Below, piece after piece: positions 8,410 through 17,063 of a DNA stretch of 64,000 nt. Position 1 is the first letter of the stretch. The number at the start of each line of letters is the position of its first letter. The notes beneath the pieces were generated by a model, which was not told the DNA's origin, searched no databases, and was given only the letters and a program-made list of their open reading frames with translations. A program made the translations under genes and the position numbers. Source of the stretch: an uncultured Eggerthella sp. (lineage in GTDB: Bacteria > Actinomycetota > Coriobacteriia > Coriobacteriales > Eggerthellaceae); NCBI GenBank assembly GCA_905203045.1, contig CAJKUH010000011.1, positions 1-64,000 on the forward strand, written 5' to 3'.

Positions 8410-9330
8410 ATGAATCTATCGCAACTAAGGTATTTCAGGAAATTAGCCCAAGTGCAACACTTTACCAGGGCGGCGGAAGAGCTGTTCATTACGCAGCCTG
8501 CGCTTTCCAATTCAATCAAGCAGCTTGAAGGCGAGTTGGGGATTCCACTTTTCGAGCAGCATGGTCGCAATGTGCGCCTTACCAAATTCGGTAAGGAATT
8601 CAACGAGTACGTATCGGAAGGCCTTGACGTAATCGACAAGGGCATTCAGGTTGCCCAGGAGCATGCGAACAGCCTTTCGGGAACGATCGATATCGGAACC
8701 ATCTTTACCTCGCAAGCGGACTATTTGCCGGCGTTGCTGCGCGAGTATCGCTGCCGTTATGGCACCCATGTCGATGTACGCCTGTACCAGGGGCTTACCC
8801 AGGGGCTGATTGACAGCCTTACCGACGGAACGTACGACATCGTGATCGGCGCTTACGTGGAAAACCGGCCCGATTTGGAATTCGTGCCGGTTCTTTCCCA
8901 AGATCTGGTTGCCATCGTTCATGAGGAAAGCCCCCTTGCCTCGAGGGAGCACATTTCGCTTGATGAGCTGAAAGACTACGAGATAGTGACCTATCGTCCT
9001 GAGACGCCGGTGGGGGCGGAAGTGAAAGAGCTTCTTTCCGACCATAAGCTGGCGGCATGCCAATGGTGCGATGACGAGATAACGCTTGGAAGCGTTGTCG
9101 ATGTTGAGCCTGAGCTGGTGGGCATTTCCCTTAATACACTGGGGCTGGCCCCATTCCCCCAGCTGCATACTCTGAGAATCGATGAAGTGAAATCGGGATT
9201 CCATCCGGTGTATTTGATCTATCGAAAGAACGCGCACAAAACGCGTGCGGTAGAGAACATCATCAACCTCGCAGAAGCCATGGAGTGGGATCCGAAAACG
9301 GCGACATTGCAGGAAAAGAAGGAGCAATGA
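8410..9330 (+). CDS. LysR-family transcriptional regulator 2
   Basis: 306-aa regulator with an N-terminal winged helix-turn-helix (MNLSQLRYFRKLA, AAEELFITQPALSNSI) and a C-terminal effector-binding domain. Its DNA-binding half is nearly the same as that of the regulator at 356-1291, which suggests similar operator preference; the effector domains differ more. It is followed by a membrane protein of the FUSC type in the same orientation (61-nt gap with a hairpin). It may control the acyl-CoA dehydrogenase upstream, the exporter downstream, or both. Function inferred from family and position only. Confidence 0.92.
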   Translation: MNLSQLRYFRKLAQVQHFTRAAEELFITQPALSNSIKQLEGELGIPLFEQHGRNVRLTKFGKEFNEYVSEGLDVIDKGIQVAQEHANSLSGTIDIGTIFTSQADYLPALLREYRCRYGTHVDVRLYQGLTQGLIDSLTDGTYDIVIGAYVENRPDLEFVPVLSQDLVAIVHEESPLASREHISLDELKDYEIVTYRPETPVGAEVKELLSDHKLAACQWCDDEITLGSVVDVEPELVGISLNTLGLAPFPQLHTLRIDEVKSGFHPVYLIYRKNAHKTRAVENIINLAEAMEWDPKTATLQEKKEQ

Positions 9331-9336
9331 GGGTTT

Positions 9337-9364
9337 CGCGCTAGCGAGATAGTTTGCTAGCGCG
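9337..9364. repeat. Perfect 9-bp hairpin between lysR2 and the FUSC gene
   Basis: CGCGCTAGC (9337-9345) and GCTAGCGCG (9356-9364) are perfect complements around a 10-nt loop. No T run follows, so it is not a standard terminator. It could stabilise or partly attenuate a lysR2-exporter message, or be a protein-binding palindrome. Confidence 0.5.
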
Positions 9365-9391
9365 GTGAAGGTGCGCGAAAGGGGAGTGCGC

Positions 9392-11227
9392 ATGTTGGGC
9401 AGAATCGCAGGGGTAATTCCGTACGTTGCCTTTCTTGTTGCGCTCTTTTTCGTGGAAATGACCCTTTTCGGTGTGGAGGATGCGCTTCTAGGCGTTATTT
9501 TCCAGTCGTTTGCGCGCACTATGGTCGAGTCAGCAGGGCTCTCTTTTGTCAATTACCTTAAACATGCTTCTTTGTTTTTGCTGATGAGCCTTTGCTCTTC
9601 CGTCGCAGGTTTGCACCCGGTGCTTCTTGTTGCGGGAAGTACCGTATACATGTTCTGCATAACGTTGCTGAACTCGGATGATTACTTGCCACGCAATTTC
9701 TTCATGCTCGGCTTGGGGTTCTTGCTGCTTGAGATTTACCCCATTCCCGTTGAGGGGATACCGATGCGCATGGTGGCAACGCTGTTTGCCGTTGCGTGCA
9801 CCACAGTTTTCATTTACACCATGCGTCATTTTGCAAAGCAGAACGAGATTAGCAGAGACCGTTCATTCGTGATGCGTGCTTTCGACGATATCGGCTTTCA
9901 GCTTATCGATCTTTCGAATTTGGACGTGAGCAAGCTCGACGCCCATCGCGTTTACGCCATTACCCAGGAGTATTGCGAGAAGGAGTATGGCAACGTATTC
10001 CGCCAAGGCGGGGTGCTGAGTGGGCGCCAAAACTATACGTTTTCACTATTGGTGTGTGCCGAACAGGTTGCCGATATGATGCACGGTGCCTCGCGTCATG
10101 TGCATACGATGGAGCAAGCGGAGCGCAGGTACCTTCTTGATTTGTCCGAAGTGTTTTTGGGGTTTGGGCAAGGGCGCATCAAGCAGGTGCGTGCCATGGT
10201 TTCCGCTTTGCAGGGGTTTCTGCAGACACATCAGCTTCAAAACATCGAGCACGATACCGCTTGGCGTGCCACGCTCGAAGCATTGATGTACACGTTGAAC
10301 GACAGCAAGGCATCGCGCGATAATTCAACCCCGTTCGGCTGGGGAATCCGCTATCGCATCCGTTTTATCAAAGATAATTTCAATCTGAAGAATTCCCAGC
10401 TGCGCTTTGCCATTCAGCTGGGGGTCATCGTCGGCTCTTCTTTCTTGGCTTCCGAGCTAATGCTTGCCTATATGGATACGCGGTTCGGTGCCTGGATTCC
10501 CATAACCTCGTTCTTGATGATGAACACGTATCGCGATGAGACGATGCGGATGATGGGCAAACAGCTTTTGGGCATGCTGGTTGGCATGGCGGTGTTCGTT
10601 GCCGTTACGCACTTTATTCCCAGCTCTGTCCGTATTCTGGTGGTTCTTGTTATGGGGTACGGCGTGATACTGATGAACTTTGGGCCGGCGGTTTCCATGG
10701 CTGCAGGCACGCAGCTGGCGCTTGCTGCGCTGTATCCGACGATGTCGTTGGGCGATACGTTGATGATGCGCTTGACGTTCGTTTTGCTGGGGACGCTTGT
10801 GGTCCTTTCGATCATCTTCATATTCCTGCAGTCGCGCAGGCCGATGGCCATCGCCCATAAGATGAGCGAAATGGAGCGGGTAGATGAACGCCTGCTAGAA
10901 CAGATCCGCACCGACATGGAGCGGGGCGACACCAACGGAAGAAGCGTTCAGCTGCTGTACTATCTGCACATGAATGCTTCGATTCTGGCTTCGCTTGCCA
11001 ATAAGGTTGGCAGCGACATGGCTGACGAAGTTGCTCGTCTGACGGAGGCGAACTACCAATTCGCCATGGATGCGGCGCATGTGATCGTGTTCTTGAATTC
11101 CGATATCAAGAAGGAGCGTTTTGCCCATTTGAGGGGGACGACAAGCAAGCTTCGCTTGAAAATCGACGACTTGCCGCTTGATGAGGTGCCGGTTGAAGAA
11201 GAGCTGTCCAAAGACGACACGCTTTGA
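9392..11227 (+). CDS. FUSC-family inner-membrane protein, likely aromatic/organic acid exporter
   Basis: 611-aa membrane protein. Several N-terminal membrane segments (about residues 5-150) are followed by a long soluble helical region (about 160-330), a second block of membrane segments (about 340-480) and a cytoplasmic C-terminal tail of about 130 residues. This arrangement is that of the FUSC/AaeB family, linked to efflux of aromatic acids and similar compounds. ATG 9392, with GAAAGGGGAG before it, was chosen over the GTG at 9365. Position after a LysR gene parallels the aaeR-aaeB layout, so induction by an organic acid and protection against acids handled by the upstream island is a reasonable inference, not proof. 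Confidence 0.75.
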   Translation: MLGRIAGVIPYVAFLVALFFVEMTLFGVEDALLGVIFQSFARTMVESAGLSFVNYLKHASLFLLMSLCSSVAGLHPVLLVAGSTVYMFCITLLNSDDYLPRNFFMLGLGFLLLEIYPIPVEGIPMRMVATLFAVACTTVFIYTMRHFAKQNEISRDRSFVMRAFDDIGFQLIDLSNLDVSKLDAHRVYAITQEYCEKEYGNVFRQGGVLSGRQNYTFSLLVCAEQVADMMHGASRHVHTMEQAERRYLLDLSEVFLGFGQGRIKQVRAMVSALQGFLQTHQLQNIEHDTAWRATLEALMYTLNDSKASRDNSTPFGWGIRYRIRFIKDNFNLKNSQLRFAIQLGVIVGSSFLASELMLAYMDTRFGAWIPITSFLMMNTYRDETMRMMGKQLLGMLVGMAVFVAVTHFIPSSVRILVVLVMGYGVILMNFGPAVSMAAGTQLALAALYPTMSLGDTLMMRLTFVLLGTLVVLSIIFIFLQSRRPMAIAHKMSEMERVDERLLEQIRTDMERGDTNGRSVQLLYYLHMNASILASLANKVGSDMADEVARLTEANYQFAMDAAHVIVFLNSDIKKERFAHLRGTTSKLRLKIDDLPLDEVPVEEELSKDDTL

Positions 11228-11337
11228 TGGGGCGTGCCGTCTTTGGTAGTGCTGGAAGGGCTTGTTGTTGTGGGCTATGCTGGGCGAGAGCTCCCGTCCG
11301 ATGGTACTCTGCGGGCGTACAGCCGCGAAAAACGGGG

Positions 11338-12180
11338 CTATTCGTCGATGAAGAGGTTCGATGCCGCTTCTTTGTAAGGCTGGATGGATTCGATCATCTT
11401 TGTGAGCTTCTTTTCGAATTTTTTGACAGCGTCTTTGCCGACGGGAAGCCACAGGGGCAAGGGGTCAGGTGAGCTTACGACCTGGTAGATGAATTCTGCT
11501 GCCTTCCGGGGATCGCCGTGCTGCTGATAGTTGTGACCGAGGCAGTAATCCTCTGCGCCGCGAGCCGGTGTTCCATCGTAAGCGGCAAGAGGAGAGCTGG
11601 GAGTGCGGATGGAAGAGCCATCGAAGAAGTTGGTGCGGAACATGCCGGGCTCCACTACCATGCATTCGATGTCGAAGGGCTTCATTTCCAGCGAGAGCAC
11701 TTCGCTTACTGCCGCAACCGAGAACTTGGTGGCATCGTAGAGTGCTCCGCCCGGATCGCAGGCAAAGCTTGCCATAGAGCCGATATTCACTATGCGCCCC
11801 GATTCCTGATTGCGCATTTGGGGCAGAACGGCACGGGTGACGTTCATCATGCCGAAGACATTGGTGTCGAATATGGCGCGGGTTTCTTCGTCGGTGGTTT
11901 CCTCGAGCGAGCCGAAAATACCGTAACCTGCATTGTTCACCAGCACATCGATGCGCCCAAACGCCTTGATAACCTGTGAAATTGCCTGATCGATTTCCTG
12001 TTGGTTGGTTACGTCGAGCTTTACCGGCAAGAGGCTGTCGGATTCGCCCAAGGCAGAGATTACCGCTTCTGGTTTGCGGGCCGTCGCGGCAACGCGGCAC
12101 CCATGCTCAAGTGCGGCTTGGGCGAATGCCTTGCCAAAGCCCCTGCTTGCTCCAGTGATAAGCCAAACGGGAGTATCCAT
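11338..12180 (-). CDS. Short-chain dehydrogenase/reductase (SDR), second copy
   Basis: 280-aa NAD(P)-dependent oxidoreductase. TGASRGFG (residues 9-16), NNAGYG, a catalytic Ser in NIGSMAS and YDATK give a complete classical SDR active site. The TARKPE segment after the second strand suggests NADP(H) preference. AAAGGA lies just before the start. It is transcribed away from capA, 73 nt after its stop, and convergent with the FUSC gene; no clear terminator is seen in the 110-nt convergent gap. It is not close in sequence to the SDR at 2105. Substrate unknown. Confidence 0.88.
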   Translation of the reverse strand: MDTPVWLITGASRGFGKAFAQAALEHGCRVAATARKPEAVISALGESDSLLPVKLDVTNQQEIDQAISQVIKAFGRIDVLVNNAGYGIFGSLEETTDEETRAIFDTNVFGMMNVTRAVLPQMRNQESGRIVNIGSMASFACDPGGALYDATKFSVAAVSEVLSLEMKPFDIECMVVEPGMFRTNFFDGSSIRTPSSPLAAYDGTPARGAEDYCLGHNYQQHGDPRKAAEFIYQVVSSPDPLPLWLPVGKDAVKKFEKKLTKMIESIQPYKEAASNLFIDE

Positions 12181-12213
12181 ATTCGTTCCTTTCTTCGCGC
12201 GTCTGCTTGCGAG

Positions 12214-12239
12214 AAGCGGAAAGCAGGATCTGCCCGCTT
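12214..12239 (-). repeat. Hairpin between capA-like gene and SDR
   Basis: On the minus strand AAGCGG-GCAG and CTGC-TTT-CCGCTT form an interrupted stem without a T run. It may be a weak attenuator between the two minus-strand genes. Confidence 0.35.
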
Positions 12240-12253
12240 TCGTACGTGGGCGC

Positions 12254-13732
12254 TTAATTTGACTGCGATACGGTGCTCGACAGCGAGGCGATGCTGTCGC
12301 TGCTCTTCTTTATTTTAGCCTCGATGCGCGTTTTCTCATCGCCGGTTGCGGGGGTGGGCTGGTAATTGTTCGAGCCCGACACCGATGAGATGGAGCAGGG
12401 TATGACGTTGATGTTGTCGTCGGTGGCAACATCGTTGCCCGTTACCGTGAAGGTCTGCTGGAATATCATGCAGTCCTTGTCAGACGGGTTGGGGTTGCCG
12501 CCGAAGCAGAAGTTGCCCAGGCTGTATACGATGTAGCGGCCGTGGTACTTCTCGTAGCCCTGAATCACATGCGGGTGCGATCCGATAACCAGGTCGGCGC
12601 CGGAATCGACGGCGATGTGGCCAAGTTGCATCTGGGTATCGTCGGGCACCGTTTCTTTTTCGTTGCCCCAATGGAAGAACACGGCAACAAGCTGGGCGCC
12701 GTTGTCTTTGGCGGTTTGGATGTTCTGCTTCAGCTCGTCTTGGATGTCAAGGTGCTTGGCCAATTCGTACGTGCCGATAAGGGCAACTTTCACGCCGTTG
12801 ACATCGCGGTAGTCGATGCGGTCATAGCCGAATGTGCCGATGCCGGCGCTTTCCAATGCTGAAATGGTGTCGGTGTAGCTTTGGTCGCCGTAATCGTGGG
12901 AATGGTTGTTGGCAAGCGATGCCGTTTCAACATTGCCCTTTACAAGGATCTGCGCGTAATCTGCGGGGCCTTTGAAGGCGAACGTCTTGTCTTGACGGGC
13001 AGAGGAAGTGGTAAGGGTGCCTTCCATGTTCACCACGGTAAGATCGTCGTTCTTGAAGATATCGGCAACGTTGGCAAAGAAATACGAGGGGTCGCCAACG
13101 GCTTCGTGCTTTGTATTGAAGCCGGTGTCGGCGCTGAAGTTGACATCGGTTCCCAGCGTGCAGTCTCCGGCGAAGGTAACGGTGAGCGTGCTGGGTTGCG
13201 GGGCGGCATCGGCGGCAGTGGGAGTTTCATCTTGGCTGTTTTGCGGGGGCGCGGTAAGGGCTCCGACCAGTGAGGTGATCAGGAACAGTGCTACGACGAG
13301 CACTGCTGCCCCGCCTGCGACAAGGGGCAGTCTGCTTCGCTTTTGCGAGTAACCTTGGCGTACATAGGTGTTGGTGCCACGGCGCGGGTTCAGCTCTTGA
13401 TATGAATGGGACTCATGGACGGGTGCACGACGTGCGGAACGCGCCGCGTTGCTTGCGTTGTGACGCGGTGCTTGGGTGCGCGGCTTGCTTTGAGCGGGGT
13501 ATGCACGTCGCTGCGATTGCCTTGATGACGCGGCCTGCCTTGAACGGGAGGGTGCGCCCTGAGGCCGAGGAGCGCGCGCTGGCCTCTGGCCGGGCCGGGC
13601 TTGGCCTTCGCTGCCTGGCTGAACAGGGCGTGCCGCTTGCCTTCGCGGAGCGGGGCGCCCATCGATGCGATGACGCTGCGTAGTTCGGTTTCCTGATGCT
13701 TGCCTGCGGTAGTTCGTGTTGCGTTCGTCCAT
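12254..13732 (-). CDS. CapA-family (PgsA-like) membrane-anchored metallophosphoesterase
   Basis: 492-aa protein with three parts: a cytoplasmic Arg/Pro/Gln/Ser-rich tail (about residues 1-134), one membrane segment (about 135-159) and an extracellular CapA domain (about 185-460). The calcineurin-like metal sites appear as FAGDCTLG, NMEGT, SLANNHSHDYG, FHWGNE and GSHPHVIQG. Family members are linked to poly-gamma-glutamate capsule synthesis or surface polymer turnover, but no capB, capC or ligase gene is near, so capsule synthesis is not supported here. ATG 13732 (AAAAGGAAA upstream) was preferred over the start 39 nt earlier. The long basic tail is unusual and resembles the basic tails of FtsQ and FtsI in this window. 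Confidence 0.85.
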   Translation of the reverse strand: MDERNTNYRRQASGNRTTQRHRIDGRPAPRRQAARPVQPGSEGQARPGQRPARAPRPQGAPSRSRQAASSRQSQRRAYPAQSKPRTQAPRHNASNAARSARRAPVHESHSYQELNPRRGTNTYVRQGYSQKRSRLPLVAGGAAVLVVALFLITSLVGALTAPPQNSQDETPTAADAAPQPSTLTVTFAGDCTLGTDVNFSADTGFNTKHEAVGDPSYFFANVADIFKNDDLTVVNMEGTLTTSSARQDKTFAFKGPADYAQILVKGNVETASLANNHSHDYGDQSYTDTISALESAGIGTFGYDRIDYRDVNGVKVALIGTYELAKHLDIQDELKQNIQTAKDNGAQLVAVFFHWGNEKETVPDDTQMQLGHIAVDSGADLVIGSHPHVIQGYEKYHGRYIVYSLGNFCFGGNPNPSDKDCMIFQQTFTVTGNDVATDDNINVIPCSISSVSGSNNYQPTPATGDEKTRIEAKIKKSSDSIASLSSTVSQSN

Positions 13733-13845
13733 GGGTTTCCTTTTCGGTACACATTGGAACCATGGTACCAAAAGTGGGTTCTATCAGGTTCGACTGAGGC
13801 CGGGCTTTCCTTGAGTGCATTGTGTGAACGCTCTTCGGCGGCTCG

Positions 13846-13851
13846 TATACT
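13846..13851 (+). promoter_or_regulatory. Candidate -10 box of the lipoprotein gene
   Basis: TATACT with a poor -35 (TGTGAA, 17 nt upstream) in the divergent gap between the capA-like gene and the lipoprotein. Start of transcription would be near 13858, leaving about 55 nt of leader. Confidence 0.4.
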
Positions 13852-13912
13852 GAAGAAGGAGCGTCGTGGCATGTGAGCGGGTTTGCCGGGCGGAATCGAG
13901 GGAGCACACGGT

Positions 13913-15834
13913 ATGGACAGAGGTTCTGTTTCGAAGACAATGAGGATGGCGCTTTGCGTGGCGCTCGCTTTGGTTCTGGCATGCTTCCCTTTGCTGCTTT
14001 GCTCGTGCGATTCGTCCAACCAAAAGACACACGTAACCGTGTCGGTATGGGACGACTCGGTGATTACTTCGGGCTTTGCCCATTACATTGAGGAAAAGAA
14101 TCCCTCGTATGATATTGAGTGGATTGTGGGGGATGATTCCCTTGGCTTCTATGAGCACCAGGCCGAGCACGGATCCCTTCCCGATGTCATCCTTGCGAAG
14201 GATTTCAATAGGGTTGATGCCGAAGCGCTTTCCGATTCGCTCTACAACTTGCAGGGAACCGATATTGCAGCGGGCTATGATCAGGATTTCCTGAATTCCG
14301 TTCCTGGCAATAACGATGGGGTGCGCTATCTTCCGGGGCAAGCGGTTTCGAAGGCATTGTTGTGAACAGTTACCTGTTCGACTTGTATGGCATTGCCGTG
14401 CCAACCGACCGGCAGTCGTTCATCGATGCGTGCCGTGCTTTTTCCGAGAAGGGGATAGAGCCGCTTGCTGCCGGCATGGGGGATACCGAGACCTGCTATG
14501 AGGTGATGCAGGGGTTCGCCGACACTTCTCTGGTTTCCGAGACGGAAGACTTCCTCAGCCAGGTGCTGAAGCGCGGATCGTCAAGCTCGGTTTCCGTTGA
14601 CGGCTCTTCGTTCGAAGATGCGCTTGCGTACTTGGGCGATCTGATGTCCGAGAACGTGATCAGCGCTGACGATATGGAAAAAACGCCCGAGCAAGCGGAA
14701 AACGCCTTTTTGGAAGGCAAAGCTGCCATGCTGTTCCTGCCTGATGGAAAAGCGTCTTCCTATGGGCAGGAACACAACATGACCGTTCGGGCCCTTCCGT
14801 TTTTCGGTGATTCCAGTAGTTGGGCATTTGCCCAACCGGTGTTCGTGGGCATGGTGAGCGACGTGAAGACCCAAGGTGTTGCCTCGACGGCGAGCGACGA
14901 AACCGCCCATAAGGCGGCGGTTGATGTGCTGTCCAGCATCATGAGCATCGATTCTCAAGATTATTATCTGGGCCTTTACGGCATAGACAAGGTGATGTCG
15001 ACGTCTTCCGAGGACAGCGTTGCTCTGCCCGATGCGCTTTCATCTTTGGCCCCCAGCATAAACGAGGGCAAGGTGCGCACCTATCTTCCCAGCAAGGTGG
15101 CATCGAACGCCATCGGGCAAACGCTTTGCGACGTTGCCAGGGGCTCGGTTGATGCCAGTGGGGCTCTTTCCGAAGTTGAGGGGCTGCTGCGAGCTGAGCA
15201 GACGGAGGACAAGAAGGTGCTTGCCTCGTTTGCGGAGGGCGTGAGCAACCTTTTCGACGATACACGGGGCAATGTGGCCGCGCTTGATGTGGCGCAGGCC
15301 TCTGCCCAGGCTTTGGGAACCGACGTTTTCGTTTCGTCTTCCCGCATTGCCCGGTGCCCACTTTACGCTGGCGACAAGACGGCAGCCGACCTGTCTTATG
15401 CCGTTGCCCAAACCCCGGTGTGCACCGTTTCCCTTACCGGTGCGCAGTTGAAAGAGTACCTTTCGCAGTGCGTTGCTGCGGCGAACAGCCCCTATGAGTT
15501 GCCCGTAGTGAGTGGGTTGCATTTGGAGATAAGCCGTAAAGAGAGCGGATACCAGCTAGAGTCGGTTGAGAAAATCACCTCTTCCGGCCCGCAGAGCACG
15601 GGAACCGATACCACCTCCGCAAACGAAGGGCGGGAGTCCACCACGGCGCTGCACGATGATGAGACATACTCGGTCGGCGCTTCTTCGTTTGCTTGGGAGG
15701 CGGAATACGCCAAAGCACAAGGCTATGGGGCAGCGCAACAGGACAGGACACTGCAAGAGATTCGGGTCGATGCGTTTCGCGATGGCGCAGTTACCGGATT
15801 GCCTGCCTACCAGGACTATTTCGCTTTTTCCTAA
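13913..15834 (+). pseudogene. Frameshifted lipoprotein: solute-binding domain fused to 5'-nucleotidase C-terminal-like domain
   Basis: Two overlapping frames (13913-14365 and 14362-15834) together give one protein of about 640 aa. The first has a lipoprotein signal (hydrophobic stretch ending LLCSC) and the start of an extracellular sugar-type binding protein; the second continues it with GIVVNSYLFDLYG. Reading the second frame upstream gives GFEGIVVN, so one missing base, most simply in the GGGG run at 14335-14338, breaks the gene. The last part (about 15240-15720) has DDTRGNVAALD, VSLTGAQLKEYL, VVSGLHLEIS and DETYSVGAS, the pattern of the 5'-nucleotidase C-terminal domain. Start ATG 13913 has GGGAG upstream. 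Alternatives are a sequencing error or phase variation. No ABC permease genes are adjacent. Confidence 0.75.
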
Positions 15835-15888
15835 GGGGTATTCGGTGTATTCTTGCCCTGATAAACATTTGAGAAAGGCAGTCAGAGC

Positions 15889-16665
15889 ATGATTATCAAG
15901 AAAACCCCTCAGCAGATTGAGGAAATGGCCGAGGCGGGCCGTTTGTCTGCGAAGGTGCTGCGCGAAGTAGGTGCGCGGGTGAAGCCTGGCGTTTCCACGG
16001 CTGAGCTCGATCGCATTGCCGAAATGATCATCCGCATGGAAGGCGGCATTCCCGCATTCAAGGGCTATGGCGGGTTCCCGGGCAGCATCTGCGCTTCCAT
16101 CAACGACCAAATCGTTCATGGCATTCCCTCCAATTCCGTTATCCTGCAGGAAGGCGACATCCTTTCCATCGACACCGGCGCCATCGTGAAAGGATGGGTG
16201 GGCGACAACGCCTGGACGTATCCTGTTGGCAAGATCTCCCCTGAAAAGAAGCGCTTGCTCGACGTTACCGAGCAGTGCATGTGGGCGGGCATCGAAGCCG
16301 CGCGCCCGGGCAACCATCTGGGCGACATCGGCCACGCCATCCAGGAGATTGCCGAGCGTGCTGGTTACGGGGTAGTGCGTGAATACGTTGGCCACGGCGT
16401 TGGCCGCGACATGCACGAAGACCCCAACGTGCCCAACTACGGCCGTAAGCATTCCGGTATCAAGCTTGAGCCTGGCATGGTTATCGCCATCGAGCCGATG
16501 ATCAACATCGGCACCTACAAGACCAAGGTGATGAGCGATGGGTGGATGGTGTGCACGCGCGACGGCAAGCCGTCGGCCCACTTTGAGAAGACTATCGCCA
16601 TTACCGAAGACGGTCCGCGTGTTCTTACTACTGAGCCTGGGTTCCGCCGCCCGGTTAACAAGTAG
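15889..16665 (+). CDS. map: Type I methionine aminopeptidase
   Basis: Removes the initiator methionine from nascent proteins in the cytoplasm; 258 aa, the usual length of a short type I enzyme. The five metal ligands are visible: Asp in SIDTG, Asp in GDNAW, His in GHGVG, Glu in AIEPM and Glu in HFEKT. GAAAGG precedes the ATG. It is a single-gene unit with its own terminator and lies far from any ribosomal-protein cluster, where map often sits, so this may be a second copy. That cannot be tested within the window. Confidence 0.95.
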   Translation: MIIKKTPQQIEEMAEAGRLSAKVLREVGARVKPGVSTAELDRIAEMIIRMEGGIPAFKGYGGFPGSICASINDQIVHGIPSNSVILQEGDILSIDTGAIVKGWVGDNAWTYPVGKISPEKKRLLDVTEQCMWAGIEAARPGNHLGDIGHAIQEIAERAGYGVVREYVGHGVGRDMHEDPNVPNYGRKHSGIKLEPGMVIAIEPMINIGTYKTKVMSDGWMVCTRDGKPSAHFEKTIAITEDGPRVLTTEPGFRRPVNK

Positions 16666-16690
16666 AGTATCGCTGAAAGAAACTTCGCAA

Positions 16691-16716
16691 AAGCGTCCCT
16701 GCGGGGGCGCTTTTTT
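16691..16716 (+). terminator. Rho-independent terminator of map
   Basis: AAGCGTCCC and GGGGGCGCTT form the stem, with TTTTTT at 16711-16716. Confidence 0.8.
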
Positions 16717-17063
16717 GTGCCTGGAAAGCAAGAACCCGTTCATCGATAAAGGAGCGCCGAAGGCAACAGATACTATTTCACTCATTTGACCTGGTATTTT
16801 GACGAAGGCGTATCTGCTTGATTGCCAGTTGGTTACCGGTGCTTTGAGCGTCCGTTAAACGAAGGGAATGGGGCCTGTGAGGGGATGGAATGGCCTTACT
16901 ATGGGGTCATCGGGTTCAACGGGGAATCTGGTTGCAAGCGTTGCATGGGCATCTGGGGTGTTTCAAGCGGACGCAGTGTAAGAACGGCTCAATGGCGAGT
17001 CACAGGTAGTCGCGTAAGCGGCTGGCGCAAGCGCAAGGTCTTACGCAAAGGAGTGATCGCTTT
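16717..17063 (+). promoter_or_regulatory. Long, possibly structured leader of the amine permease gene
   Basis: 347 nt without a convincing gene. Several inverted repeats are visible, including GCAA-GCG-TTGC near 16933-16943 and GCGTAAG (17012-17018) with CTTACGC (17040-17046), the latter ending just before the ribosome-binding site AAAGGAG. The inner part (17019-17039) can form a further small hairpin. This could be a regulatory leader, for example a target of the ANTAR protein encoded at the other end of the gene set, but I do not recognise a known riboswitch class and no clear hexaloop pair was found by eye. Confidence 0.35.

Noticed and set aside
12254..13732. Capsule (poly-gamma-glutamate) operon
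   Set aside because: Only the CapA-like gene is present; no CapB/CapC ligase or other capsule genes are nearby.
16905..16930. GGGTTCAAC resembling a tRNA T-loop
   Set aside because: No acceptor stem, anticodon arm or D-loop could be arranged around it.
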